Source: an uncultured Maricaulis sp.
Lineage (GTDB): Bacteria > Pseudomonadota > Alphaproteobacteria > Caulobacterales > Maricaulaceae
Length of the DNA: 64,000 bases
Direction: 5' to 3'
Assembly (NCBI RefSeq): GCF_947259345.1
Contig: NZ_CAMYLS010000013.1
Location: forward strand, 1-64,000
Part shown: positions 9,115 through 17,975 of the stretch, piece by piece
How the letters are laid out: each line of letters starts with the position of its first letter
Position numbering within the stretch: position 1 is the stretch's first letter
Position numbers and translations under genes: made by a program
Notes under the pieces: generated by a model
What the model was told of the DNA's origin: nothing
Database searches by the model: none
What the model saw: only the letters and a program-made list of their open reading frames with translations

Positions 9115-9873
9115 ATGACGGGACAACTCGCGGGCAAGCGCGCCCTTATCACCGGCTCCAGCCATGGCGTTGGCCTCGCCGCCGCGCACATGTTTGCTGC
9201 CCAGGGCGCGGAAGTCGTGCTGCACGGCAATCAGAACATGGCCGATGCCGACAAGGCCGTCCAGGCCATCGGGCCGGCCGCTCTGGGCGCAATTCAGGCC
9301 GACCTGTCCCAGCCCGGTGCCGGGCGCGATCTCTATGATGCCGCCCTGCACATGGCCTCCGGCCGGCTCGACATCATCATCAATAATGCCGGCATCCACT
9401 GGGCCAGCCCTCTGGATTCGTCGGATGCTGACTGGGAACGCAATTGGGCGACCACACTCCAGGTCAATCTGATGGCGGTCGCTGATATCTGCCGCGCGGC
9501 CATTCCGGAGATGGTGGCGTCGGGCGGCGGTTCCATCGTCAATATCGCCAGCCGCGCCGGCTATCGCGGCGAGGACCGTGAGCACATGGCCTATGGCGCC
9601 TCCAAGGGCGCCCTGCTCTCCCTGACCAAGACCATTGCCCGGCAATGGGGCGGTGACGGCGTCTATGCCTATGCTCTCGCGCCCGGCTGGATCGATACCC
9701 GGATGGGCCCGCAGCACGAGGAAGACCGGGCCCGCGCCAAGGCGGAAATCCCGATCGGTGACCTCGCCCAGCCGGACGAGATCGCCGCCATGTGCGCCTT
9801 CCTCGCCTCCGGCGCCTGCCGCAGCGCCACGGGGAGCTGTATCGACATCAATGGCGCCAGCTACGTCCGGTAG
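9115..9873 (+). CDS. short-chain dehydrogenase/reductase (SDR)
   Basis: 252-aa classical SDR: nucleotide-binding TGSSHGVG at about residues 14-21, structural NNAG near 90, catalytic Ser (NIASRAG) and Y-G-A-S-K near 160-164. The C-terminal end (DINGASYVR) follows the usual SDR layout. It closes the four-gene run, 7 bp after the aldehyde dehydrogenase. It probably oxidises a secondary alcohol or reduces a ketone in the same pathway; the substrate cannot be read from the sequence. I see no clear terminator between this gene and the convergent gene ending at 9903. Confidence 0.9.
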   Translation: MTGQLAGKRALITGSSHGVGLAAAHMFAAQGAEVVLHGNQNMADADKAVQAIGPAALGAIQADLSQPGAGRDLYDAALHMASGRLDIIINNAGIHWASPLDSSDADWERNWATTLQVNLMAVADICRAAIPEMVASGGGSIVNIASRAGYRGEDREHMAYGASKGALLSLTKTIARQWGGDGVYAYALAPGWIDTRMGPQHEEDRARAKAEIPIGDLAQPDEIAAMCAFLASGACRSATGSCIDINGASYVR

Positions 9874-9902
9874 ACGCGTGCGCAGCCGACGAGGCCGGAT
9901 TT

Positions 9903-10283
9903 CTAGTCCGTGTCCTTTTTCTCCATGCGCGCCGCGAGAAAATCGCCCGCGACAACAACCAGCACGAACACGATGCTGACGATCGAGCGCCCCTGGGTTT
10001 CGTCACCGATCCAGCCGAGCGATTCGGCTATGCGGCTGCCCAGCGCCGAGACCAGGAGGGCGCCCCCGCCCACCATGGATGCCCGCACGGCCGCACGCCC
10101 GCGGCCGGACCCGGCGCGGCGCCGAATGCGGCGCGTTGTCGTCAGGACAAAAGCTGCCAGGGGCAGGAAAACGATGGCCAAGAGCGCGACCGGCCAGCTC
10201 GCTGGATCTACGATGATCAATGCAATCGCAAGACCGAGAATCGCCAGGGCAACCCCGGCAACAAGGCCTGAAAAGAGATTCAT
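9903..10283 (-). CDS. small membrane protein of unknown function
   Basis: 126 aa with three or four hydrophobic segments (about residues 5-27, 30-48, 68-85 and 99-117) and a strongly basic cytoplasmic loop (TRRIRRRAG...) after the second. AGGGGG lies 6 nt before the ATG. I do not recognise a family. It is 37 bp downstream of the CNNM/CBS protein gene and probably shares its transcript. Confidence 0.75.
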   Translation of the reverse strand: MNLFSGLVAGVALAILGLAIALIIVDPASWPVALLAIVFLPLAAFVLTTTRRIRRRAGSGRGRAAVRASMVGGGALLVSALGSRIAESLGWIGDETQGRSIVSIVFVLVVVAGDFLAARMEKKDTD

Positions 10284-10320
10284 GGTGTGCCCCCTGTTTG
10301 AGTATGCCCATTCGGTCGTG

Positions 10321-11397
10321 TCAGCGGGATGGATCGGCTAACGGCATGGAATCCGGGTCCAGCCCCATCGCCGTCATCCGGTCGCGCCAACGCTGGCGGG
10401 CGAGAATTTGCATGTCCTCGACTGTGTCGGCCTCGTCGGTGATCTCAAGGCCGAGCAGCGTCTCCACCACATCCTCCATCGTCACCAGTCCCCGCAGCGT
10501 GCCGAACTCATCCGCGACCATGGCAAGATGGCCCTTTGACCGGGTCAGACGATCGAAGGCCGCCGAGGCTGTCATGTCATCGCGCAAGGTCATCACCTCA
10601 CGCTGGAACTCGCCAATGCTGCGATCGAACTCATCCCGCGCCTGGGCCAGCAAAAGGTCGGATTTGAGCACATAGCCGGTAACTTGATGCACGCTGTCGC
10701 CATGCACCGGCAGACGCGAGAACGGGGTTTGCGCCTGCTGGTCGAAGAAGGTCCGCACGCTTTCGTCCGCATCCACGGAGACCATCACCGAAGCCGGCGT
10801 CATGATGTCTTCCACCTTGAGCCGGTGCAGGCGCATCAGGTTGGAGACAACGGCAAGCTCCTTGTCGTCGAGCACCCCCTCGCGCGCACCGATCTCCGCC
10901 ATGGCACGCATTTCGTCACGTGAGAAGGTAAAGGCGCTCTCTCCGGACCGGGCGATCGCGCCGGTCAGTTTTTCGGACAGCCAGACGAAGGGCGCCATCA
11001 GACGCGTCAGCCACATCACCATCGCGCCTATCGACGGCGCAAGGGCCTGCCAGTGAACCGCGCCCAGCGTCTTTGGAATGATCTCGGAGAGGATCAGAAT
11101 CAGGAGCGTTAGTACCGCCGAAGTCAGGCCGACATAGGCATTCCCGAAAACCAGGGACGCCTGGGCACCGACGCCGGCCGCGCCGACCGTGTGGGCGACG
11201 GTGTTGAGGGTAAGAATGGCCGCCAGCGGTCGGTCGAGATTTTTCTGAAGCGCACCCAATACCTTGCCGGCGGGGTGTTTCTTGCGCCGCAATGCCTCGA
11301 CATGGGCTGGCCGCACAGACAAGAGCACGGCTTCAGAGATGGAGCAGACGAAGGATACGACAAGCGCCAGCGCCAGATAGGCGAAGAGAAGGATCAT
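10321..11397 (-). CDS. CNNM (DUF21) transmembrane / CBS-pair protein
   Basis: 358 aa: an N-terminal CNNM membrane domain of four hydrophobic segments (residues 1-130, with the typical SEA.LS start and LNTVAHTVGAA), then a linker with MTPASVMV leading into two CBS motifs (about 195-320, ending EDVVETLLG). Relatives (CorB/CorC, HlyC-like, eukaryotic CNNM) are linked to Mg2+ efflux or homeostasis, with the CBS pair binding ATP. The usual C-terminal CorC_HlyC domain is missing: only about 35 residues follow the CBS pair. No strong ribosome site is seen. Confidence 0.9.
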   Translation of the reverse strand: MILLFAYLALALVVSFVCSISEAVLLSVRPAHVEALRRKKHPAGKVLGALQKNLDRPLAAILTLNTVAHTVGAAGVGAQASLVFGNAYVGLTSAVLTLLILILSEIIPKTLGAVHWQALAPSIGAMVMWLTRLMAPFVWLSEKLTGAIARSGESAFTFSRDEMRAMAEIGAREGVLDDKELAVVSNLMRLHRLKVEDIMTPASVMVSVDADESVRTFFDQQAQTPFSRLPVHGDSVHQVTGYVLKSDLLLAQARDEFDRSIGEFQREVMTLRDDMTASAAFDRLTRSKGHLAMVADEFGTLRGLVTMEDVVETLLGLEITDEADTVEDMQILARQRWRDRMTAMGLDPDSMPLADPSR

Positions 11398-11467
11398 GAA
11401 CGGTCTCGGCGAGATGGCTTCAGCATGGACATGATACGGGTCTAGCCTGTTTCGTCATCCATGCCGA

Positions 11468-11487
11468 GCGGGCGCATGCGCGCCCGC
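11468..11487. terminator. perfect GC-rich hairpin downstream of serine hydrolase gene
   Basis: An 8-bp perfect stem (GCGGGCGC/GCGCCCGC) with loop ATGC lies 31 bp past the stop of the minus-strand hydrolase gene. There is no T-tract on either side, so it may be an mRNA-stabilising hairpin or a factor-dependent end rather than a classical intrinsic terminator. Confidence 0.45.
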
Positions 11488-11517
11488 CTGCCATCTCGCA
11501 TTGCCCCGTCCGGCAAC

Positions 11518-13248
11518 CTACTCCAGCGGCAACGCCCGCACGCGCACTGCGAGACCGGCATGACCGTTCTCATCAAGTCGGGCCGCAAGCTTGTCGAGGA
11601 TGGGGCCGGTGGGGAGATCATGGATGGACACATCACCCTCCATGAAGGCACTGGTGCTGGCCCTGGCCTCGACCGCCCAGTGCTCGGCCCCATCCGCATT
11701 GATGAGGGCGACGGCATCAATCTGGGGCCAGCCGGGCGTCTGAGCGGTGTCCAGCATCAGCCGCACGCGAGCCGGTGACGTTTCATCCGGAAGAGCGAAG
11801 CGCAAAACGGGCGCACCGTCTTGCGAGACACGGCGCACCGCTGACGCGGCCAGCAGAACAGTCCCGGATTCGTCCAGACGCACACGAGTCAAGGCATCCG
11901 GGATCTGGGTGAAATACACGTCGAGGAAACGCGCGCCGGAGACCGGAGCAAAGCCCAGTTCCAACCATTCCTCGCCCGCATCGGCGGTCGCTGGCGCCCA
12001 CGCGTAGGCCGTCTCCCCTACCCCGCCATCAGGCTCACCCAGGGCCTGGAAAGCCGCCGCGCTTGCCACCGGCACGTCCGAGAAATCGAAGCTGTCTCGC
12101 AGCGCGAGGGCAGCCTCCGGACCATCCGACTGCAGGGTCGACAGAAAGTCGGCCATGGGTGTTGCCGGAACGCTTGCAGCCTGTGGGCTGTCGAGGAGTT
12201 CATGAAAGAGGATACCCCGCAGCAAGGCGACGGACCCGACGCGCCCCGGCCGCGTATTGTTCTGCAATGCGGTCGCGACCAAATCCGGTGCCATATTGTC
12301 GATGAGGAGCATGGAGAGATAGCCGTCCGACGCGCCTGTCGCGACCCAGACAGTGTCTGTCTCGCCGAGCGGCACCCGCATCCAGCCCATGGCATTATCA
12401 CCGTCACTGCCCTCCGCCTCGATCGGCGCCAGCATGAGATCGACGCTGTCCGGCGAGATCAGCTGACCGGCTTCCAGGGCTCGTCCAAAACGGGCCAGAT
12501 CGCCCGATGTCGAGAAGACGCCGCTAGCGCCCATCAAGCCACCGCGGAAACGCTCAACCGACACCGGCACGCGCGTTACAATGTCGGGCATATCGACACC
12601 GATGGCCATGTGCGACCGGTCTTCCGGCGCACCGACCGTCGTCCGGGTCATGCCCGCCGGATCCAGCACATCTCGCTGCAGGAGGGCGGCATAGGTCTCG
12701 CCCGTTGCGCGCTCCAGCGCGATGGCGAGCAACATGTACCCACTATTGGAGTAGTTATAGCGCACGCCGGGCCGTGACTGCAGGCCTACCGCGTTGAGAG
12801 CCTCATACATCGCGCCAGCCCCCGACTGCCCTGGCAGCAGCGCTTCGGTGTGATCGCGCACCACGCCGGATGTGTGACGCAGCAAGTGACCGACCCGGAC
12901 CTCACCATAGATGGACCCATCCAGCTCGGGCAGCCAGTCCGTGATGGCGTCCTCAAGGTTCAACTCGCCGCGCTCGGCCGCGCGCAGTACAAGGGTCGCG
13001 GTCAGCGCTTTCACGATGGAGGCGATGTGGAAGCGGGTCTCGGTCGTATTCGCGCGACCGGTCTCCGCGTCGGCCACGCCAAAGGCCCGATCCAGCGTGA
13101 CCCCGTCGGCGGTCCCGATGCGCACCGCTCCTTCGAACTGGCCGCTTGCGACCATCGCCTCGACAAAATCCTCGAAATCCGGCTGTGGCACCGACGCAGC
13201 CGGCTGCAGTGCGGCCAATCCCAGTGCCGCAAGAAAAATCATACTCAT
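11518..13248 (-). CDS. secreted serine hydrolase, beta-lactamase family, with extra C-terminal domain
   Basis: 576 aa from the ATG at 13248, where a signal peptide begins (MSMIFLAALG..., cut near residue 20). The catalytic SxxK is S77-I-V-K80 and the second motif is Y166-S-N168, as in class C beta-lactamase-fold enzymes, D-aminopeptidases and esterases. The hydrolase fold spans about residues 25-370; a further 200-residue C-terminal region follows that I do not recognise, reminiscent of the beta-barrel or lipocalin-like tails of D-aminopeptidase-type proteins. It probably acts in the periplasm on a peptide or ester. It stands alone: divergent from a short gene at 13491 and separated from 11397 by a hairpin. 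Confidence 0.88.
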   Translation of the reverse strand: MSMIFLAALGLAALQPAASVPQPDFEDFVEAMVASGQFEGAVRIGTADGVTLDRAFGVADAETGRANTTETRFHIASIVKALTATLVLRAAERGELNLEDAITDWLPELDGSIYGEVRVGHLLRHTSGVVRDHTEALLPGQSGAGAMYEALNAVGLQSRPGVRYNYSNSGYMLLAIALERATGETYAALLQRDVLDPAGMTRTTVGAPEDRSHMAIGVDMPDIVTRVPVSVERFRGGLMGASGVFSTSGDLARFGRALEAGQLISPDSVDLMLAPIEAEGSDGDNAMGWMRVPLGETDTVWVATGASDGYLSMLLIDNMAPDLVATALQNNTRPGRVGSVALLRGILFHELLDSPQAASVPATPMADFLSTLQSDGPEAALALRDSFDFSDVPVASAAAFQALGEPDGGVGETAYAWAPATADAGEEWLELGFAPVSGARFLDVYFTQIPDALTRVRLDESGTVLLAASAVRRVSQDGAPVLRFALPDETSPARVRLMLDTAQTPGWPQIDAVALINADGAEHWAVEARASTSAFMEGDVSIHDLPTGPILDKLAARLDENGHAGLAVRVRALPLE

Positions 13249-13490
13249 GGTCTCACAATCCCCTGATCCAGACCCGCGTCGTGTGCCGCGCAAGTCATCT
13301 CACACTGCCCGGATGCTTGATGCAGCAGCGCTCGTATTTGGATGCAAGCGTGGATCAAAAACCCGCGCCAGCATCGAATATGAGGCCGTTCGGGGTTGTG
13401 TGCGCCGTTCGGCAAGGGCAGTAAGGGGCCGAGCGTCATTGCTGGCAGCCTGCCGAGCTGGCGTTTCACAGTCTCAAGGACGACAATCGT

Positions 13491-13838
13491 TTGAAAAACT
13501 ACGCAAACCCGAGCTTCGCCGACCGCAACAAGAACGCCGCTGAAGCCAAGAAAAAGCTTCTGGAAAAATTCAAGGCCAAACCGGCCGCCGACGATCCGCA
13601 GCGCGCTGCCAAGCGCGCAGAGCGCGTCGCCGCCGCTGAAGCGCGCGAAGCGCGGCGCGTCGAACGTGAGCGCCTGAAGGCCGAAACCCAGGCCCGCAAG
13701 CTCGCCGAACAGGCTGAAGCCGAAGCCGCTGCCCTCGCCGCCGAAAAAGCTGCTGCCGACGCTCTTGTTGCCGAAGCCGCTGCCAAAAAAGCCGAACGCG
13801 ACCAGCGCTACGCCGCCCGCAAGGCCCGCGCGCGCTAG
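13491..13838 (+). CDS. DUF6481-like Ala/Lys/Arg-rich coiled protein
   Basis: 115 aa starting at TTG (13491), with AAGGA about 10 nt upstream; no ATG is available in frame near the N-terminus. The start (NPSFADRNKNAAEAKKKLLEKFKA) resembles the alphaproteobacterial DUF6481 family. The rest is a highly charged, almost uninterrupted helix of Ala, Glu, Lys and Arg (residues 25-115). Function unknown; very basic, so nucleic-acid contact is possible. The composition repeats Ala-Glu-Ala units, which could be mistaken for low-complexity noise, but codon use and start context support a gene. Confidence 0.75.
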   Translation: MKNYANPSFADRNKNAAEAKKKLLEKFKAKPAADDPQRAAKRAERVAAAEAREARRVERERLKAETQARKLAEQAEAEAAALAAEKAAADALVAEAAAKKAERDQRYAARKARAR

Positions 13839-13898
13839 ACGACCAAGCTGAGCGCAAAGCGGCAGCGGGACATGGACCTTGCGTCCGTGCCCGCGCGC

Positions 13899-15671
13899 TT
13901 ACTCTGCCGCCAGCGCCTGTTGGCCGGCACGATAGATCGTGCCCGGCATGGCGCCTGTCAGCTCGCCCTCTTCCATCACCACCTCGCCTGCGACGATGGT
14001 CGCGGTGTAGCCGGTGGCGCCCTGGAGCAGGCGTTGGCCGCCGGCGGGCAAGTCGCGCTCCATATGCGGCGGTTCCATCTGAAGGCGGTCGAGATCGATG
14101 ATATTGATATCGGCCTTGAGGCCGGCGCGCAGATAACCGCGGTCGGTCATGCCCATATAGTCAGCCTGGGCGCCGGTCAGCATGCGCACTACGTGCGGCA
14201 GGTCGAGCTTGCGGCCGCGGGTGCGGTCGCGGGTCCAGTGGGTGAGCATGAAGGTCGGCATCGAGGCATCGCAGACCGTTCCGACATGAGCACCGCCATC
14301 GGACAGGCCATACAGCGCCTGGGGATGCTCCATCATCTTGAGCACATTGTCGTAATTGAGCTCGGTATAGTTATAGAGCGGCAGATAGATCAGCTCATGG
14401 CCATCGCGTTCCAGCAGGGTGTCATAGATCATCTCCATCAGTGACACGCCCTTGGCGCGGGCCCGCGCCGCCAGCGAGTTCTCGCCGGATTGCTCATAGT
14501 CCGGTGGATTGCCAAGCTGGAAGAATTTCTCGGCGACCAACTCGATATGCTCCATCAGGAGATCGGCGAGCGGCGGGACTGACGAGCCCGGGCCGGACAG
14601 TTTGTCAGTCGTCTCGGACAGGATCTGCGCCTTGAATGCCGGCTCTTTCATGCGCGCGACGCGCTCGGCCAGCGGCAGATCGGCTATGGTCTTGTAGGTC
14701 GGATAGCCCATGAAGGGATGGAAGGTGCAATTAAAGCCGAGGAAGACGCCAATCGCGCGCGGGGCGACCTGCATGCGGGCATCCACGCCCTCGTCTTTGA
14801 GTTTCTCCGTGCGCTCGATCAGTTTCAGCCACTGATCCGGCGCGAAATCGCGCTGCATCAGGGAGAAGGAGAAAGGCCGGCCGGACGCCTTGGCGTAATC
14901 GGCGATGATTGCCCATTCCTCGTCGAAATCCTGCTCGCCGCGCTCCAGATTGAAGTCGGACACGGCCTGCACGACGCCATAATCGAGCCCGTCAAACGCC
15001 TTTGCGATCCCGGTCAATTCCTCGCGGGTAGATTCCGAAGACGGCGTCCACTCACCATCGGCGGTCTTGTGGACATCCGAACGCCCGGTCGCAAACCCGA
15101 CCGCGCCGGCCTCTAGGGCCTCACGGGTCAGGCGGCGCATTTCAGCGATATCCGCATCATTGGCCGGCTCGGAATGGACGGCACGATCGCCCATCACATA
15201 AACGCGCAGCGGGTCATGCGGGACCATGGCGGCGATATCGATGGTACGCGGGATCTTCGCCAGCGCATCGAGATAGTCCGGAAAACTTTCCCAGTCCCAG
15301 GTCAGCCCCTCATGCAGGGCCGTGCCGGGGATGTCCTCGACGCCTTCCATCAGCTTGATCAGCTTGTCGTGATCGGCCTCGCGCACCGGCGCAAAGCCGA
15401 CGCCGCAATTGCCCATCACCGCCGTGGTCACGCCATGATCGATCGAGGGGCGCAGCTCGCCGTCCCAGCTGGCCTGGCCGTCATAATGGGTGTGGATGTC
15501 GATAAAGCCCGGAGTCACCAGCTTGCCGCTCGCATCCAGCGTGCGCTCGGCCGCACCGAGATCCGGACCAATGGCGGCGATGCGGCCATCCTTGACGGCA
15601 ATATCGGCGCGAACCGCCTGCCCGCCTGATCCGTCATGGATTTCGCCGCCGGTGATCTTGAGATCGTACAT
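13899..15671 (-). CDS. amidohydrolase, N-acyl-D-amino-acid deacylase family
   Basis: 590 aa. The metal-binding HTHYDGQ (H60, H62, D64) after the strand PGFID and the NCGVGFAP signature (about residues 92-99) are typical of D-aminoacylases and related deacylases. A C-terminal SDGGAHVG segment and a GLKADINIID end complete the amidohydrolase layout. It is longer than classical D-aminoacylases (about 480-500 aa) and belongs to the larger branch that is common in marine and soil proteobacteria. It hydrolyses N-acyl groups from amino acids or a related amide; the substrate is not certain. Only 12 bp separate it from the upstream symporter gene, so transport and hydrolysis are coupled. Confidence 0.9.
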   Translation of the reverse strand: MYDLKITGGEIHDGSGGQAVRADIAVKDGRIAAIGPDLGAAERTLDASGKLVTPGFIDIHTHYDGQASWDGELRPSIDHGVTTAVMGNCGVGFAPVREADHDKLIKLMEGVEDIPGTALHEGLTWDWESFPDYLDALAKIPRTIDIAAMVPHDPLRVYVMGDRAVHSEPANDADIAEMRRLTREALEAGAVGFATGRSDVHKTADGEWTPSSESTREELTGIAKAFDGLDYGVVQAVSDFNLERGEQDFDEEWAIIADYAKASGRPFSFSLMQRDFAPDQWLKLIERTEKLKDEGVDARMQVAPRAIGVFLGFNCTFHPFMGYPTYKTIADLPLAERVARMKEPAFKAQILSETTDKLSGPGSSVPPLADLLMEHIELVAEKFFQLGNPPDYEQSGENSLAARARAKGVSLMEMIYDTLLERDGHELIYLPLYNYTELNYDNVLKMMEHPQALYGLSDGGAHVGTVCDASMPTFMLTHWTRDRTRGRKLDLPHVVRMLTGAQADYMGMTDRGYLRAGLKADINIIDLDRLQMEPPHMERDLPAGGQRLLQGATGYTATIVAGEVVMEEGELTGAMPGTIYRAGQQALAAE

Positions 15672-15683
15672 CGATGCCTCCCG

Positions 15684-16622
15684 TCAGGTTTTGCGCTCTT
15701 TGGCGTTTGCCCGGAGTGTCCGCGAATCGGACCAGCGGAACAAGCCCGCGAGCAGCGAGCCGCCTATCAGGTGCCAGATACTCCAGGTTCCGATAATGGC
15801 TGCGGCGCCACCGACCCCGTCGAACTGGCTGAGCAGGATGACCAGGCCGAGGCCGGCATTTTGAATCCCGACCTCGAAAGTCAGCGCACGGCGCCTTGCA
15901 GCCTCCATGCCCATGGCGCGACCGCCGAGCCAGCCAAGCGCGAACGCGGCGCTGTTGTGCAGAACGACAATTGGAATGATGACAGCCCCGGCGGCCAGAA
16001 AGATCGGCCAATTCTGAACGATGCCAACCAGGACCAACAACGCGATGCAGGACAGCCCCAACGGGCCGAGCACGCGGCCCATCCGCTCCGCCAGAACCGG
16101 CTTCCAGGCATTGAGCGCCATACCCAGCGCCAGCGGTACAGCCAACAGAAGCGCCGTTTGAACGAAAAAGGGCATTGGGTCGACATGCAGCGCTTCGACC
16201 AGCGCATCCACCGGCGGATAGAGGCGTGACCAGACCAGGATGGAAACCGGCGTCATGACCGCTGCGGAGACGCTCGAGATCGCCGTTAAAGTTACTGAGT
16301 AGGCAGTATTCCCACCAGCAGCGCGGGTCAGCAGATTGGAGATGTTTCCGCCCGGGCAGCTCGCCACGACCAACATGCCCAAGGCGATACTGGCGGGCGG
16401 CGAAAGCATCAGGATCAGCCCCAGGGTGAGCAAAGGCAGGCCGATCAACTGCGCCAGCACGCCTCCCAGCACCCGGACCGGTTGTTGTCGCACCAGCGCG
16501 AAGTCCGTCAGCCGCAGGGTCAGGGCGACGGAGAACATCATTACAAAGAGAATTGCAGCGATCCCCAACCGCGATTGGTCATCAACTATTACCTGCAATT
16601 GGTCGATCGCGGCAGCATCCAT
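15684..16622 (-). CDS. bile acid:sodium symporter family (SBF) transporter
   Basis: 312 aa with nine or ten hydrophobic helices and the family motifs SCPGGNISNLLT (about residues 88-99) and the second crossover-type segment FEVGIQNAGLGLVI (about 249-262), both part of the Na+ and substrate sites of SBF proteins. It should bring an organic anion into the cell with sodium. It is the promoter-proximal gene of the pair with the N-acyl-D-amino-acid deacylase-like protein, which suggests the solute is that enzyme's acylated substrate or a product. It is divergent from an HxlR-type regulator across 282 bp. Confidence 0.92.
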   Translation of the reverse strand: MDAAAIDQLQVIVDDQSRLGIAAILFVMMFSVALTLRLTDFALVRQQPVRVLGGVLAQLIGLPLLTLGLILMLSPPASIALGMLVVASCPGGNISNLLTRAAGGNTAYSVTLTAISSVSAAVMTPVSILVWSRLYPPVDALVEALHVDPMPFFVQTALLLAVPLALGMALNAWKPVLAERMGRVLGPLGLSCIALLVLVGIVQNWPIFLAAGAVIIPIVVLHNSAAFALGWLGGRAMGMEAARRRALTFEVGIQNAGLGLVILLSQFDGVGGAAAIIGTWSIWHLIGGSLLAGLFRWSDSRTLRANAKERKT

Positions 16623-16766
16623 AAAAACCTGTCCTGTCAGTAAGTTGGGCGATCGAACATCAGTCGGGAAAATTGGTGGGCGCGCGGTGAACCAGTTGTA
16701 ATGTCAACATAAGGGTCGCCAAATTCATCTCAGCCTGTATCCTGATACCGGACACTTCCGTGCGCC

Positions 16767-16782
16767 GTGAACGTTGTTTCAC
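16767..16782. promoter_or_regulatory. inverted repeat GTGAAC-GTTGT-TTCAC between symporter and HxlR genes
   Basis: A 16-bp imperfect palindrome (GTGAA...TTCAC arms) lies about midway between the divergent symporter (start 16622) and HxlR regulator (start 16905). The position fits an operator for the adjacent HxlR-type repressor. It resembles the TGAAC-N3-GTTCA sites elsewhere, with one extra T in the right arm. Confidence 0.4.
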
Positions 16783-16904
16783 ACTCTCGCGCGTTGGGAT
16801 TAAACGCACAATATCCGACCGCTGCGGTCCGGGTGCTGCGGGTGATCCGGTATTTTGTATAAGCGGGCCGCACGGGCAGCGGTCTGGTGTTTGGGGGACC
16901 GGGA

Positions 16905-17372
16905 ATGGGTCGAAAACGTTTCGATGAAATGTCCTGCGCCATCGCGCAGACTTTGAACCAGGTGGGTGATTGGTGGACACTCCTCATCGTCAGGGATGCC
17001 ATGAAGGGCGCGCGCCGCTTCAGTGACTTCCACGAGAGCACCGGCATTGCCAAGAATATTCTTACCGACCGCCTCAACAAGCTTGTCCAGAACGGTATCA
17101 TGATCCGTGAAGAAGTTGGCGTTCGTGGTCAGCGCCAGGAATACGTGCTGACCGAGCGCGGTGAGGCCCTGTTTCCCATCCTCATGGCGATGCAACAATG
17201 GGGCGACAAATGGGTCTATGGCGAAGATGAGCTTCCTCTGGAAGTCTATGATGCGCGGACCGGCGAACAGCTCGCACCGATGAGCGTGGCCAATCAGAGC
17301 GGCGAAGAAGTCACCCATCGCGACATCGCCGGGCGCGATCCGCGCGGCCGTTCGATCCGCGAAGCCGGATAG
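16905..17372 (+). CDS. HxlR-family winged-helix transcriptional regulator
   Basis: 155 aa from the ATG at 16905 (GGGGGA 6 nt upstream); an in-frame GTG 18 nt earlier is less likely. The HxlR core is visible: C11 in MSCAIAQTL, the W(T)LLIVRDAMKG.RRFSDF block (24-42), the recognition-helix region IAKNILTDRLNKL (48-60) and a wing with Y-L-TERG near 85-90. C11 could be a redox or electrophile sensor as in some relatives. The C-terminal 45 residues extend beyond the core. It probably controls the divergent symporter-deacylase operon and itself. Confidence 0.9.
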   Translation: MGRKRFDEMSCAIAQTLNQVGDWWTLLIVRDAMKGARRFSDFHESTGIAKNILTDRLNKLVQNGIMIREEVGVRGQRQEYVLTERGEALFPILMAMQQWGDKWVYGEDELPLEVYDARTGEQLAPMSVANQSGEEVTHRDIAGRDPRGRSIREAG

Positions 17373-17620
17373 CAAGTCCGCGCCGCCCGGATCGACCCGC
17401 GCGATTCTCAGACCATAGAACCCGGCAACAATCACGCGGGGCAGCACAGGCGCCTGCCTGCAATTCCGCGCGATCGCGCAAATGCCTGCCATCCCCTGTC
17501 AGGGGAATCGCTTCGACACATGTATTGAGACAGGCGAATTTGCCGCCTATGGTCACACCAAGTGCTGGAAACGGCGATCCTGCCGCAATCAATCAAACGC
17601 ACCGACCAGGGGAATCCATC

Positions 17621-17935
17621 ATGCTGATCAGTTCACTTCTTCTCGCCACCGCGTTGCAGGCCTCGCCTGTCGACACGCTTGTCGCCAATGCACTGCAAGT
17701 CTCCACGGCCCAGGGCAGCTACATCACCTATTTCGAAGCGGACGGGACCTACACCACGAATATCGGGATCTCCGGAACCTGGTGGGTTGACGGCAATGAG
17801 CTTTGCGTCGAGCGCAGCACTGGCGAAGGCGGGTGCGCGCCTCTCGGTGACGCGGAGGAAGTCGGTTCGAGCTGGACAGGCGAGAATGCCGCCACCGGGG
17901 AAATGGTGACCTACACCATCGTCGCACGCGACTAG
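17621..17935 (+). CDS. small secreted protein of unknown function
   Basis: 104 aa from the ATG at 17621, preceded by AGGGGAAT. A short signal peptide (residues 1-14) is followed by a compact all-beta-looking domain with paired cysteines (C67 and C77 region) and an FEADGTYTT.IG..GTWW motif that resembles lipocalin-like or 'META/DUF' beta-barrel proteins in which the substrate-free signal is GTW. I do not assign a family. It probably works in the periplasm. Confidence 0.7.
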   Translation: MLISSLLLATALQASPVDTLVANALQVSTAQGSYITYFEADGTYTTNIGISGTWWVDGNELCVERSTGEGGCAPLGDAEEVGSSWTGENAATGEMVTYTIVARD

Positions 17936-17947
17936 ACAGACCTGTCT

Positions 17948-17974
17948 TGACGGGCAGGCCCGCCCTGCCCGTCA
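17948..17974. terminator. stem-loop between convergent genes
   Basis: An 11-bp perfect stem (TGACGGGCAGG with its complement) and a 5-nt loop fill the gap between the convergent genes ending at 17935 and 17976. There is no T-tract, so it may serve both directions as a weak or RNA-protecting end. Confidence 0.5.
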
Positions 17975-17975
17975 C

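Noticed and set aside
13660-13838. Ala/Glu/Lys-rich stretch as a DNA repeat rather than a gene
   Set aside because: The frame continues the DUF6481-like N-terminus without interruption and has no exact tandem DNA repeat, so it was kept as a coding sequence.
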